Source of the DNA: Opitutus sp.
GTDB lineage: Bacteria > Verrucomicrobiota > Verrucomicrobiia > Opitutales > Opitutaceae
NCBI GenBank assembly: GCA_024998815.1
Contig: JACEUQ010000001.1
Location: forward strand, 1,240,001 to 1,304,000
Direction: 5' to 3'
Length of the DNA: 64,000 bases
Part shown: one piece after another, positions 40,668-48,602 of the stretch
Layout of the letters: every line of letters begins with the position of its first letter
How positions within the stretch are numbered: the first letter of the stretch is position 1
Notes under the pieces: model-generated
The model's database searches: none
The model's input: the letters and a program-made list of their open reading frames with translations, nothing else
What the model was told of the DNA's origin: nothing
Made by a program: the position numbers and the translations under genes

Positions 40668-41957
40668 TTAAGAAATCTTGCCGTGGTTAAACACCACTTT
40701 GCCGTCGACGATCGTGGTTTTCACGCGGCCTTGCAGGGTCTGGCCGTGCCACGGGCTGTTGCTGGATTTGCTAAACCCGGCTTTGGCGTCGTACACCCAC
40801 TTCTCGTCGGGATCGAACAGGCAGACGTCGGCGGGAGCGCCGACGGCGAGCGTGCCGGCTTCGAGCTTGAGCAGGTTGGCGGGCTTGCGCGTCAACAGAT
40901 CGATGACGTAGGGCAGCTTGAACTTGTTTTTGCGCACGAGGATTTCGAGCGAGATGGGCAGCGCGGTTTCGAGGCCGAGGATGCCGTTGGGGGCGTAGTC
41001 GAACTCCTTGTCCTTTTCGTAATCGGTGTGCGGGGCGTGGTCGGTGGCCAAAATGTCGAGGGTGCCGTCGCGCAGGCCTTCGATGATCGCCACGCGGTCC
41101 TCCTCGGTGCGCAGCGGCGGGTTCATCTTAAAGTGCGTGTCGTAGGTGCCCAGCGCCTCGTCGGTGAGCGCGATGTGGTGCGGGGTGGCTTCGGCGGAAA
41201 CCGAAACGCCACGGGCCTTGGCCCGGCGCAGGATCTCGACGGAGTTTTTCGAGGAGATGTGCTGCATGTGGATATGCGCACCGGTGTAGGTCGCGAGCAC
41301 GACATTACGCGCCACGATGATGTCTTCGGCCGCATTGGGCCACCCCTTGAGGCCGAGGCGGGTCGACACCACGCCTTCGTTCATGACCGCGCCGACCGTC
41401 ATCGAATGGTCCTGGCAGTGGTCCATGAGCGGCAGGTCGCACATTTTTGCGTACTCGCAGGCCCGGCGCATGAGTTCGTTGGACTGGACGCAGTCGCCGT
41501 CGTCGGTGATGGCGATGACGCCGGCTCGTTTGAGCGAGCCGATGGGCGCAAGGGCCTGGCCCTTCATACCGACGGTGATGCAACCGGTAGGATAGACTTT
41601 GATGCACGCGGTGCGGGCGATGGAGTCTTTGATTTGCTGAATGGTGCCGGCGGTGTCGGCGACCGGGGCGGTGTTGGGCATGCAGACGACCGAGGTGAAC
41701 CCACCGGCGGCGGCGGCGCGGGAGCCGGTCTCGATGGTCTCCTTGTGCATTTGGCCGGGCTCGCGGAAATGGACGTGGATATCGACCAAGCCGGGGCAGG
41801 CGACGAGGCCCTTGGCGTCGATTTTTTTGGCCTTCTTGAGCTCGGCGGCCGAGAGGGAGGCGACGAATTTACCGTCTTTAATGAAAAGGTCGCCGACCGA
41901 GTCGCGCTTGGCGGCGGGATCGATGACGCGGGCGTTGGAAATCCAGAGTGAAGGCAT
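40668..41957 (-). CDS. pyrC: Dihydroorotase
   Basis: I start at the ATG at 41957 (429 aa, MPSLWISNARV); the frame to 41993 would translate the cassette arm. Metal-binding DIHVHFREPG near residue 60, PNTAPVADT, HCQDHS, and the C-terminal LATDHAPH are all present; this is the class I (PyrC/PyrX-type) dihydroorotase. It closes the ring to dihydroorotate. A GxxExxY cassette lies between it and pyrB. Confidence 0.94.
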   Translation of the reverse strand: MPSLWISNARVIDPAAKRDSVGDLFIKDGKFVASLSAAELKKAKKIDAKGLVACPGLVDIHVHFREPGQMHKETIETGSRAAAAGGFTSVVCMPNTAPVADTAGTIQQIKDSIARTACIKVYPTGCITVGMKGQALAPIGSLKRAGVIAITDDGDCVQSNELMRRACEYAKMCDLPLMDHCQDHSMTVGAVMNEGVVSTRLGLKGWPNAAEDIIVARNVVLATYTGAHIHMQHISSKNSVEILRRAKARGVSVSAEATPHHIALTDEALGTYDTHFKMNPPLRTEEDRVAIIEGLRDGTLDILATDHAPHTDYEKDKEFDYAPNGILGLETALPISLEILVRKNKFKLPYVIDLLTRKPANLLKLEAGTLAVGAPADVCLFDPDEKWVYDAKAGFSKSSNSPWHGQTLQGRVKTTIVDGKVVFNHGKIS

Positions 41958-41964
41958 AGGAGGG

Positions 41965-42427
41965 TTGGCCACAAAAAACACAAAATGACACAAAAAATCA
42001 GGCGACCGGATCGGTCATCAGATATTTTTTAACATGCAGAGTAGGTGCACCGAAATTGATGAGTAAGCCGGTTTCGACCCGACTGGATTTGAGGTAGCCG
42101 AGGAGCTGGGCGACATGCTCATCGAGCACACACTTCGTGGCTTTGAGCTCCACGATCAGTTGGTCTTCAATAAAGAGGTCGGCAAAAAATTCGCCGAGCA
42201 GCGTGCCGTCCTCATCGTAAACGTGAAGCGGGTACTGCTGGTGCACTTTAAGCCCCTGCTTACGCAGCCGGTGGACAAGACCGTTTTCGTAGATTTTCTC
42301 AGCGTGGCCGTGCCGGTGGTAGCGATGGAGAGCAAAACTCGTTTCCCTGACGACGTCACAGAGTTGGTTAATATGCGCGAATTTCACGGTTCAGTTTTTT
42401 GTGTCATTTCGTGTTTTTCGTGGCCAA
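41965..42427 (-). mobile_element. Putative 0.46-kb cassette with 33-bp inverted ends carrying a GxxExxY gene
   Basis: The ends at 41965-41997 and 42395-42427 are 33-bp inverted repeats with two mismatches, starting TTGGCCAC(A/G)AAAAACAC. They frame the GxxExxY gene almost exactly (it ends 1 bp from the left arm and starts 8 bp from the right). The cassette fits the gap between pyrC and pyrB, co-oriented. A lone arm of the same repeat is at 360-390. No clear target duplication. Confidence 0.75.
41998..42387 (-). CDS. GxxExxY protein (PDDEXK_3 family)
   Basis: The 129-aa protein has GHAEKIYENGL (GxxExxY, residues ~27-37), then GEFFADLFIEDQLIVELKATKCV, which keeps the Asp...Glu-x-Lys pattern of a PDDEXK nuclease, and GYLKSSRVETGLLINFG. 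It is complete. The family is common and of unknown role. Sequence similarity to the cys-operon copy is limited to the family motifs, so the two are old relatives or separate arrivals. Confidence 0.88.
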   Translation of the reverse strand: MKFAHINQLCDVVRETSFALHRYHRHGHAEKIYENGLVHRLRKQGLKVHQQYPLHVYDEDGTLLGEFFADLFIEDQLIVELKATKCVLDEHVAQLLGYLKSSRVETGLLINFGAPTLHVKKYLMTDPVA

Positions 42428-42440
42428 AAACTCCGCCGCC

Positions 42441-43385
42441 TCACTCCGCCGGAACGACGCTTTCGGGTTGGCCGCCGGAGCACAGGTACAAGACCGCCAT
42501 GCGCACGGCGATGCCGTTGGTGACTTGCTCCAAAATGACGCTGCGCTCGCCGTCGGCCAGTTCGCTATCGATCTCGACGCCGCGGTTGATCGGGCCGGGG
42601 TGCATGATGATCGCCTTGGGGTTGAGCCAGCCGGCGCGGGTTTTGTTGAGCCCGAACAGGCTGGTGTACTCACCGAGCGAGGGGAACATGCCGCTGGATT
42701 GGCGCTCGTGCTGGATGCGCAGCAGCATGACCACGTCGGCATCGGAGAGCGCGCTGCGCAGGTCGTGCGACACGGTCACCCCCATCGGCTTGAGCGTGTG
42801 CGGCACCAAGGTGGACGGCCCCACAACGGTGACGTTGGCACCGAGTTTGTTAAGGGCGTGGATGTTGGAGCGGGCAACGCGGCTAAACAAAATGTCGCCG
42901 AGGATGACCACCTTGCGTCCCTTGAGGGAACCGAGGTGCTCACGCATGGTGAACGAGTCGAGCAGGCCCTGGGTCGGGTGCTCGTGGGCGCCGTCACCGG
43001 CGTTGATCACCGGGATTCCCAGGATTTTGGACAGGTACAGGGGAGAGCCGGCGGCGGCGTGGCGGATAACAATCAGGTCGGCCCCGAGCGCCTCGATGTT
43101 CTGCGCGGTGTCGCGGAGGGTTTCGCCCTTGGTGGTCGAGGAACTGGAGCCGTCCATCGAGATCACGTCGGCGCTGAGGCGCTTGGCCGCCATGTCGAAG
43201 GCCATGCGCGTGCGTGTGCTGGGTTCGAGGAATAGGTTGACGATTGTCTTGCCGCGCAAGGCGGGGACTTTCTTCACACTGCGCCCGAGGATTTTTTTAA
43301 ACGCGGTGGCGGTGGCGTGGATTTGGTTGATCTCGTCGAGGGAGAGTTCCTCGAGCGTGATGAGGTGGCGGCGGGTCCAGGGCAT
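42441..43385 (-). CDS. pyrB: Aspartate carbamoyltransferase catalytic subunit
   Basis: The 314-aa protein has the carbamoyl phosphate loop FLEPSTRTRMAFDMAA near 52-67, HPTQGLLDSFTM near 138, and LLRIQHERQ near 215. It makes carbamoyl-aspartate. No regulatory pyrI is seen. It lies ~65 bp after pyrR in a minus-strand pyrR-pyrB-(cassette)-pyrC cluster. Confidence 0.95.
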   Translation of the reverse strand: MPWTRRHLITLEELSLDEINQIHATATAFKKILGRSVKKVPALRGKTIVNLFLEPSTRTRMAFDMAAKRLSADVISMDGSSSSTTKGETLRDTAQNIEALGADLIVIRHAAAGSPLYLSKILGIPVINAGDGAHEHPTQGLLDSFTMREHLGSLKGRKVVILGDILFSRVARSNIHALNKLGANVTVVGPSTLVPHTLKPMGVTVSHDLRSALSDADVVMLLRIQHERQSSGMFPSLGEYTSLFGLNKTRAGWLNPKAIIMHPGPINRGVEIDSELADGERSVILEQVTNGIAVRMAVLYLCSGGQPESVVPAE

Positions 43386-43451
43386 AGAAAGAATAACTGA
43401 TTTTAACTGAACAAAATCCGGAGCGGATTGCGCAGCAGCATTCAGTGGAAG

Positions 43452-43982
43452 TTAGGCGGCGGGTTTAAAGGGAATGATGGTGACCGAATCGCGCGCGGGT
43501 TTGGCGGAATCGAGCTTCACAACGATCTTTGCCGAGGCGGGAACTTCGAGGGCCAAGCCGGTGTAATCGGCGGCGACCGGCAGCTTGCGGCCTGCGCGAT
43601 CGATGAGAACGGCCAACTCGACTTTGGCGGGGCGGCCGTAGTCAAACAGCTCGTCGAGCGCGGCTTTGACGGTGCGTCCGGAAAACAGCACGTCGTCAAC
43701 CAAGATGACGGTCGCGCCGGTGACATCGACGGGGATGCGCGTGGGGCTGAACTCCTTGGGAATCGGGTGGCGATCGATGTCGTCGCGGTGAAACGAAATA
43801 TCGAGGGTGCCGGACTGCACGCCAAGGGACGCGGCAAGGCGGCTGGCGAGTTCGATGCCGCCGTTGGCGATGCCGAGGAGGATCAACCGGTTGGGCGACG
43901 GGTGGCGTTCGCGAATGGCGTGGGCCAGCCGATCGATGGCGGCGTGAATCTCGGCGACGGGAAAGCTTTTAGGTGCGGGCAC
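43452..43982 (-). CDS. pyrR: PyrR-type pyrimidine regulator/uracil phosphoribosyltransferase
   Basis: The 176-aa protein starts at a GTG. It has the PRPP motif VILVDDVLFSGRTVKAALDEL near 93-113 and GTLDISFHRDDI near 64, typical of PyrR. In other bacteria PyrR binds pyr mRNA and controls transcription attenuation in response to UMP. I did not identify a clear leader hairpin set in the ~110 bp upstream, so regulation here is open. Confidence 0.9.
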   Translation of the reverse strand: MPAPKSFPVAEIHAAIDRLAHAIRERHPSPNRLILLGIANGGIELASRLAASLGVQSGTLDISFHRDDIDRHPIPKEFSPTRIPVDVTGATVILVDDVLFSGRTVKAALDELFDYGRPAKVELAVLIDRAGRKLPVAADYTGLALEVPASAKIVVKLDSAKPARDSVTIIPFKPAA

Positions 43983-44092
43983 GAGGGTTGTTTGTGCCGC
44001 CCGACACAGGTGCGGACAAGCGGGAAATAAGCGAATGGAAAACTCGCGGGCGGAAGCGGTTTCAGGCCCGCCTCAAGCCCCCCTGAACACCG

Positions 44093-44902
44093 TTAGGCGG
44101 AGGGCAGTTTCGGGCTCGCTGGGCGGGCTTCCGAAGCCTGGTACCACTTGTAGAACGCGATGACAAAAACAATGAACGTCACGCCCATGCCGCCCATTTT
44201 CATGATGACAGACCCGAGTAGCTGGTCCTCGGCAGGGCCAAAAGTGGCGAACAGGCGCGGGGCGTATTCGTAGGTCGGGTAAAGGATGTCTTTGGAGAAG
44301 GCGATGAAGGCAAAAACCGGTGTCATGGCGATGACCACCCCGGTTAGATAGAGCATCTGCGCGCCGTAGGAAATGCGCGGGAACTCCGTGGACGGGCTAA
44401 TAATGGGCCACCAGTAAAACAGCGCCGCCGCGAAAAACATGACGTGTTCGGTGATGTGCACCCAGCGGTTTTGCAGCGCCCAATCGTAGAGTGCGGGCAC
44501 GTGCCAGACGGAGTAAATGAGCGTGTAAATGAGGCCGCAGATTAACGGGTTTGAAAAAAAGCCCAGAACAGATCTTAGTTCGGGGCGGGCGGTGACCTTG
44601 GCCACCAGCCAACTCGGCAACCCCAACAAGAACAGCACGGCGGCCACATACATGATCAACTGGTGTTGCACCATGTGCCCGCTGAGCAAAAAACGCTCGC
44701 CGATCTGGTCGAGCGGCGAGCCCACGGCCAAATAGAAAACGGTTAACCCCAGGTAGAACCGAATGGCCTGGGCACGCGGGTAAACGGCACCGGGGGCGAT
44801 GCGTTCACGCAAGGGGCCGGTCAACAGGGCGTAAAGCCAGCCGAGTAGGATAAGCCCGCCGACGAGGTGCGGTTCGTTGTGCCAGTGGGACCAGTTGATC
44901 AT
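44093..44902 (-). CDS. ctaG: Cytochrome c oxidase assembly factor CtaG-like
   Basis: The 269-aa membrane protein has seven hydrophobic segments and the caa3_CtaG pattern: GSPLDQIGERFLLSGHMVQHQLIM, GLPSWLVAK, HVPALYDWAL and HITEHVMFFAAALFYWWPI, with several conserved His in the membrane. Relatives help insert copper into heme-copper oxidases. No oxidase subunits are in the window, so the pairing is not visible. Confidence 0.87.
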   Translation of the reverse strand: MINWSHWHNEPHLVGGLILLGWLYALLTGPLRERIAPGAVYPRAQAIRFYLGLTVFYLAVGSPLDQIGERFLLSGHMVQHQLIMYVAAVLFLLGLPSWLVAKVTARPELRSVLGFFSNPLICGLIYTLIYSVWHVPALYDWALQNRWVHITEHVMFFAAALFYWWPIISPSTEFPRISYGAQMLYLTGVVIAMTPVFAFIAFSKDILYPTYEYAPRLFATFGPAEDQLLGSVIMKMGGMGVTFIVFVIAFYKWYQASEARPASPKLPSA

Positions 44903-45207
44903 GGTAAAATCAGCGTAAAACCGGGCGATGCTTAAACGAATTCAGCGGCGACATCCTTCCCGAAAGAGGCTTTGTGGCGGCCGGGGCAAATCTATAATCA
45001 GCAGAACGCGTCGCGCCGGGTTTTCGCTGGGCGCTCGGGGGCATACGAGCGGAAACGGGGCCCCGAAAGCGGCCTCTGTCCGAAGCCCCGGTCATTTTAT
45101 CCCTATCCAGCCCGGCGGCGGTCGCCCCCATCAAAGCGCGGCTGCGGGCGACTTTCGGAATCGACTAATCCAACCAAAACCAGCGTCATGCGCTCCGCTC
45201 CGAAGCC
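44903..45207. other. Intergenic region, no feature found
   Basis: About 300 bp between divergent ctaG and the HD-domain gene. Short frames have no coding character. It must hold both promoters; I see no convincing boxes, RNA gene or REP-like hairpin. Confidence 0.5.
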
Positions 45208-46041
45208 ATGCTCTACGCCAATCCCACCACTAAATTCATTTTGGCCGCGGCTAAAAACCACCATGAGAGCGCCTACTCGTCGTCCGCCTTCGGGCTAATA
45301 GAAAACGCCACCGCGTTGGTGTCCGATCTCTTCGCCGGCAGGCACGCCAATTACCAGGAGGCCGACCTAAGCTACCATAATTTCGACCACACGTTGCTCG
45401 CCACCCAGTGCTTTATCGATCTGGCCGCCGGTCGCATTAACCATGGCGCACAGCCAGCCTTTAACGGCCGTCAGTTCTCCCTCGGCTATGCCGCCATCAT
45501 GCTCCACGACTGCGGGTATCTGAAAACCCGCGATGACCAGTCGGGAACGGGGGCCAAGTACACCGCCACGCATGTGGAGCGGAGTTGCGCGATGGCGGCT
45601 TCGTTTTTACCCGCGCTGGGCTGCGCTGAAGGAGAAATCGAGGGAGTGTTAAACGCCATCCGCTGCACCGGCCTGACCAGCCAGATAGAACTGCTGACCT
45701 TCCGTAGCGACATCGAGCGGTTAACCGGGTGCATGGTCGCCACGGCGGATTACCTTGGCCAAATGGCCGACCCCGCCTACCCCGCCAAACTCCCCGGCCT
45801 GTTTGCCGAGTTCGAGGAGTCCAACGACTTCAACAACGTCCCAGCCGAGAAACGGCTCTTTAAGTCAGCTCAGGAGCTGATGGCAAAAACGCGCGGCTTT
45901 TGGAGTTTCTTCGCGTTGCCCAAATTGGAGAAGGATTACGAAGGGGTTTACCGCCTGCTGGCGCAGCCCGACGGCCGAAACCCCTACCTGGAATCGGTGG
46001 ATTTGAACCTGTCGAAAATCGACGCAGGGGTTTCTAAGTAA
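45208..46041 (+). CDS. HD-domain phosphohydrolase-like protein
   Basis: The 277-aa protein has the HD-fold ligands: YHNFDHTLLAT (His...His near 57-62), IMLHDCGYL (His-Asp near 98-99) and VATADYLGQMAD (final Asp near 173). Its substrate is unknown; relatives hydrolyse nucleotides or cyclic dinucleotides. It stands alone in a plus-strand pair with the thioesterase 63 bp downstream. Confidence 0.8.
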   Translation: MLYANPTTKFILAAAKNHHESAYSSSAFGLIENATALVSDLFAGRHANYQEADLSYHNFDHTLLATQCFIDLAAGRINHGAQPAFNGRQFSLGYAAIMLHDCGYLKTRDDQSGTGAKYTATHVERSCAMAASFLPALGCAEGEIEGVLNAIRCTGLTSQIELLTFRSDIERLTGCMVATADYLGQMADPAYPAKLPGLFAEFEESNDFNNVPAEKRLFKSAQELMAKTRGFWSFFALPKLEKDYEGVYRLLAQPDGRNPYLESVDLNLSKIDAGVSK

Positions 46042-46104
46042 GCGTTAAGCCGACCGCAGCCCCTTGGTCCAATCCCTTTTAATTAACCGCCAGCGCTTTT
46101 TGCC

Positions 46105-46512
46105 ATGCCCTTTGCCTACCACCGCACGGTTCACTTTCCCGATACGGACGCCGCCGGCGTGGTGTTTTTCGCCCGCTACCTGTCGATTTGCCATGAGGCT
46201 TACGAGGAATCCCTGGCGGCGTTTGGCGTGCCGCTCGGCTCTTTTTTTGCCGACAATGGCGCCGTGATTCCGGTGGCCAAGAGCGAGGCAAGCTACTTGC
46301 GCCCACTCGCTTGTGGTGACCTCTTGCGCATCGACGTGTCACCGCGCTCCCTGAGCGAGAACAGCTACGCGATCGACTACGTTATCTGGAAGAAGGGGGC
46401 CGTGGACAAACGCGCTGCGGTGGTACGCACCGAACACGTCTGCATTTCCTCAAAAAACCGCGAACGCCTCGTCTTGCCCGGCAATCTGTTGGCTTGGGTC
46501 CAAGCGGGCTGA
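46105..46512 (+). CDS. 4HBT-fold acyl-CoA thioesterase
   Basis: The 135-aa protein has the hot-dog motif FPDTDAAGVVFFARYLSICHEAYEE with catalytic Asp near residue 15 and SEASYLRPLACGDLLRIDV further on. This subfamily includes DHNA-CoA thioesterases of menaquinone synthesis; with menA 7 kb away that role is plausible, but YbgC-like function is equally possible. Confidence 0.85.
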   Translation: MPFAYHRTVHFPDTDAAGVVFFARYLSICHEAYEESLAAFGVPLGSFFADNGAVIPVAKSEASYLRPLACGDLLRIDVSPRSLSENSYAIDYVIWKKGAVDKRAAVVRTEHVCISSKNRERLVLPGNLLAWVQAG

Positions 46513-46560
46513 TGGGTCAAGTCGTCCGCTGGAGTACGGGCGTGGCAGGCGAGCGGACGC

Positions 46561-46689
46561 TTACTTCTTGGGCTTGTTAACGGGCAGCAGTGACGACGGT
46601 TTTTTGCCGCGGGCTTTTTGGACCTGTTTATTCAGGAAGCGCTCGCTGGCTTTCAGGTCGCGCGTGGTGGGAAGGTATTTGGATGCCAT
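46561..46689 (-). CDS. Small basic protein, 42 aa, unannotated-size ORF
   Basis: On the minus strand the ATG at 46689 opens a 42-codon frame ending in TAA at 46561: starts MASKYLPTTRDLKASERF, ends VNKPKK. Composition is Lys/Arg-rich with a helical middle, unlike shadow frames, and it fills a gap between two genes without overlapping either. It may bind nucleic acid. Support is composition only. Confidence 0.45.
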   Translation of the reverse strand: MASKYLPTTRDLKASERFLNKQVQKARGKKPSSLLPVNKPKK

Positions 46690-46790
46690 GTCCTCAAAAC
46701 CGCCCAGACTCGCGCGGCCATGCAATCACAATTTCCGCTCTGGGATCGCCGAACGCGCATTACATTTAGGTTCCTTCGCCCACCACCCCA

Positions 46791-46872
46791 CCCTGCGCTC
46801 ACGCGCAAGGCCACATAGATCCCCCCTGAACCCACTCGCGCCCCCACCGTGGCCCTGAGCGTGAGCTCAGGG
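46791..46872. repeat. REP-like hairpin pair (diverged)
   Basis: CCCTGCGC-TCAC-GCGCAAGG with tail CCAC (46791-46814) faces foot GTGG plus CCCTGAGC-GTGA-GCTCAGGG (46849-46872). Stem changes are largely compensated. Confidence 0.75.
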
Positions 46873-46938
46873 ATGGCGTAAGAACTCGACCAGCCCCCGA
46901 GTTCTTTAAGCCACTGCACGCCACCGCGCCAACCGAGC

Positions 46939-47844
46939 TTAAACGGCTACATCGGCAAACTCAGCCAAACTTTTCACCGACCAGGCTTTGTCAGTGCGTT
47001 TGGCAAGGCCGGCGAGAACGCCACCGGGCCCAAGCTCAAGGAAGCTGGTCACCCCGGCCGCAACCGCTGAGCGCATGCAATCTTCCCACAGCACCGAAGA
47101 GACGACCTGCTTAACCAACGCTTCGCGAATAGCGGTCGGTTCAGCCACCGCCTGGCCGGTCGTGTTGGTGAACACGGTCAGCTGCGGCGGGTTAAACACA
47201 ACACCTTGCAGGTAAACGGCAAAAGCGGCACGCGCGGGCTCCATCAGGCGGCTGTGGTAGGCGCCAGCGACATTGAGCGGGATGACCTTCTTGATGCCGC
47301 GGTCTTTGGCGGCGGCGACAGCTGCGTCCACCTTGCTCTTGTCACCCGAGACGATGATCTGACCGGGGGCGTTGAAATTGGCCGCCTCGATATCGAAGGC
47401 AGCGCAAAGATCATAAATGGTCTGGCGCTCTTCGCCCAGAATCGCCGCCATGCCGCCCGTGGTGCTTTCGCAGGCGACCTGCATGAGGCGACCGCGTTCG
47501 GCCACCACCTGGAGCCCCGTCGCAAAATCAAACACACCGGCGACGGTGAGCGCCGTGACCTCGCCCAGACTCAGGCCAAAAGCAAACCGCACGTCGTCGA
47601 GTTTACCCTGCTCTTTTAATATAGCGTGGACGGCCATGCCGTGCACAAACAGCGCAACTTGGCAGACCTTGGTTTGCGTGAGCTCGGCATCCGGACCCTC
47701 GAAACAGATTTTGGCGAGATCCCAGCCGAGCACGCGGTTGGCCTCATCGTAGAGAGCCCGCGCGGTGGCGGAGTTTTCGTAGAGCGACTTGCCCATGCCG
47801 ACCTTTTGGGCGCCTTGTCCGGAGAAAATAAGTGCGGTTGCCAT
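46939..47844 (-). CDS. fabD: Malonyl-CoA:ACP transacylase
   Basis: I start at the ATG at 47844 (301 aa, MATALIFSGQGAQKVGMG), the canonical FabD opening. The nucleophile Ser92 is in FGLSLGEVTAL; the common His of GHSLGE is Leu here, a variant also found in plastid and some bacterial enzymes. The catalytic His is in VAGAYHSRLM and the C-terminal LELGPGGVLAGLAKR is conserved. It loads malonyl groups onto ACP for fatty acid synthesis. It stands apart from other fab genes in this window. Confidence 0.93.
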   Translation of the reverse strand: MATALIFSGQGAQKVGMGKSLYENSATARALYDEANRVLGWDLAKICFEGPDAELTQTKVCQVALFVHGMAVHAILKEQGKLDDVRFAFGLSLGEVTALTVAGVFDFATGLQVVAERGRLMQVACESTTGGMAAILGEERQTIYDLCAAFDIEAANFNAPGQIIVSGDKSKVDAAVAAAKDRGIKKVIPLNVAGAYHSRLMEPARAAFAVYLQGVVFNPPQLTVFTNTTGQAVAEPTAIREALVKQVVSSVLWEDCMRSAVAAGVTSFLELGPGGVLAGLAKRTDKAWSVKSLAEFADVAV

Positions 47845-47986
47845 ATTTGGAAAGGTAGACGGGTAAGCCTCCCAGCCCTCAAAACCAAGCCCGAAAACAC
47901 CACCCGCCTGCGCAGCATCGCCAAGTCGGGTCGCGGTTTTCAGGGCGGCACGCGGGGTGAACCGCGCTGCGACCAAAGCGGTTGCA

Positions 47987-48427
47987 ATGCCGCCCGCACT
48001 GGGTTGCTTCAAGCCCGTGATCGCCTCCCTTGCACTTCCCGGCCTGACCGCCCGCCTCGACAAGCTTGTCTACCACCACGGTGGCAAGAGCCTGCCACCG
48101 GACAAGCCCCACGCCTTCGTGTATTTCATCACCATTCACAACGGCTCCGAGCGCACCGTCACCCTGCTCGGGCGCAAGTGGGTGGTCACTCACGCCAACG
48201 GCAGCCAACTGGTGGTCGAGGGCGACAAAATCGTAGGCGAAACCCCGCGCTTGGCCGCCGGCGAACAGTTTTTCTACAACAGTTACCACGTCACCGCGGA
48301 ATCCGCCCGCTCGCAGGGCAGTTTCCATGGTGTCGACGATCTCGGCCGTCGGGTTCACGTCGTCTTGCCCGCCTTTGAGCTGATCGTACCCGATGAGGAT
48401 ACGCGCGCCGGATCCGGCGACATTTAA
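47987..48427 (+). CDS. apaG: ApaG-domain protein
   Basis: The domain spans most of the protein: YFITIHNGSERTVTLLGRKW, VEGDKIVGETPRLAAGEQFFYNSYH and a final beta-rich LPAFELIVP, matching ApaG (DUF525). The start is uncertain: the ATG at 47987 gives 146 aa, while a GTG at 48017 gives 136 aa, nearer to the family length. ApaG is a small immunoglobulin-like protein of unclear role. Divergent from fabD. Confidence 0.85.
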   Translation: MPPALGCFKPVIASLALPGLTARLDKLVYHHGGKSLPPDKPHAFVYFITIHNGSERTVTLLGRKWVVTHANGSQLVVEGDKIVGETPRLAAGEQFFYNSYHVTAESARSQGSFHGVDDLGRRVHVVLPAFELIVPDEDTRAGSGDI

Positions 48428-48602
48428 GTCAGGCAAAACGGGGATATTTAATGGGGCCGGATGGCGGTTTGCTCCCGTCCGCCCGCGTGCTCGGGCTTGA
48501 ATGAATGAGGCCGGCTATTGGTGCCAAAAAACCAACACGCAAAAGGGAAAACTTGCGCCTTGCGCATGCCGCTCGGGTTCGTCTCGATCTCACGTTTAAG
48601 AA

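Noticed and set aside
40683-41951. 422-codon plus-strand frame over pyrC
   Set aside because: Antisense of dihydroorotase, low-complexity Gly/Asp/Val product.
41958-41993. Upstream start of pyrC in the cassette arm
   Set aside because: The extra residues would be translated from the repeat arm; the ATG at 41957 matches the family start.
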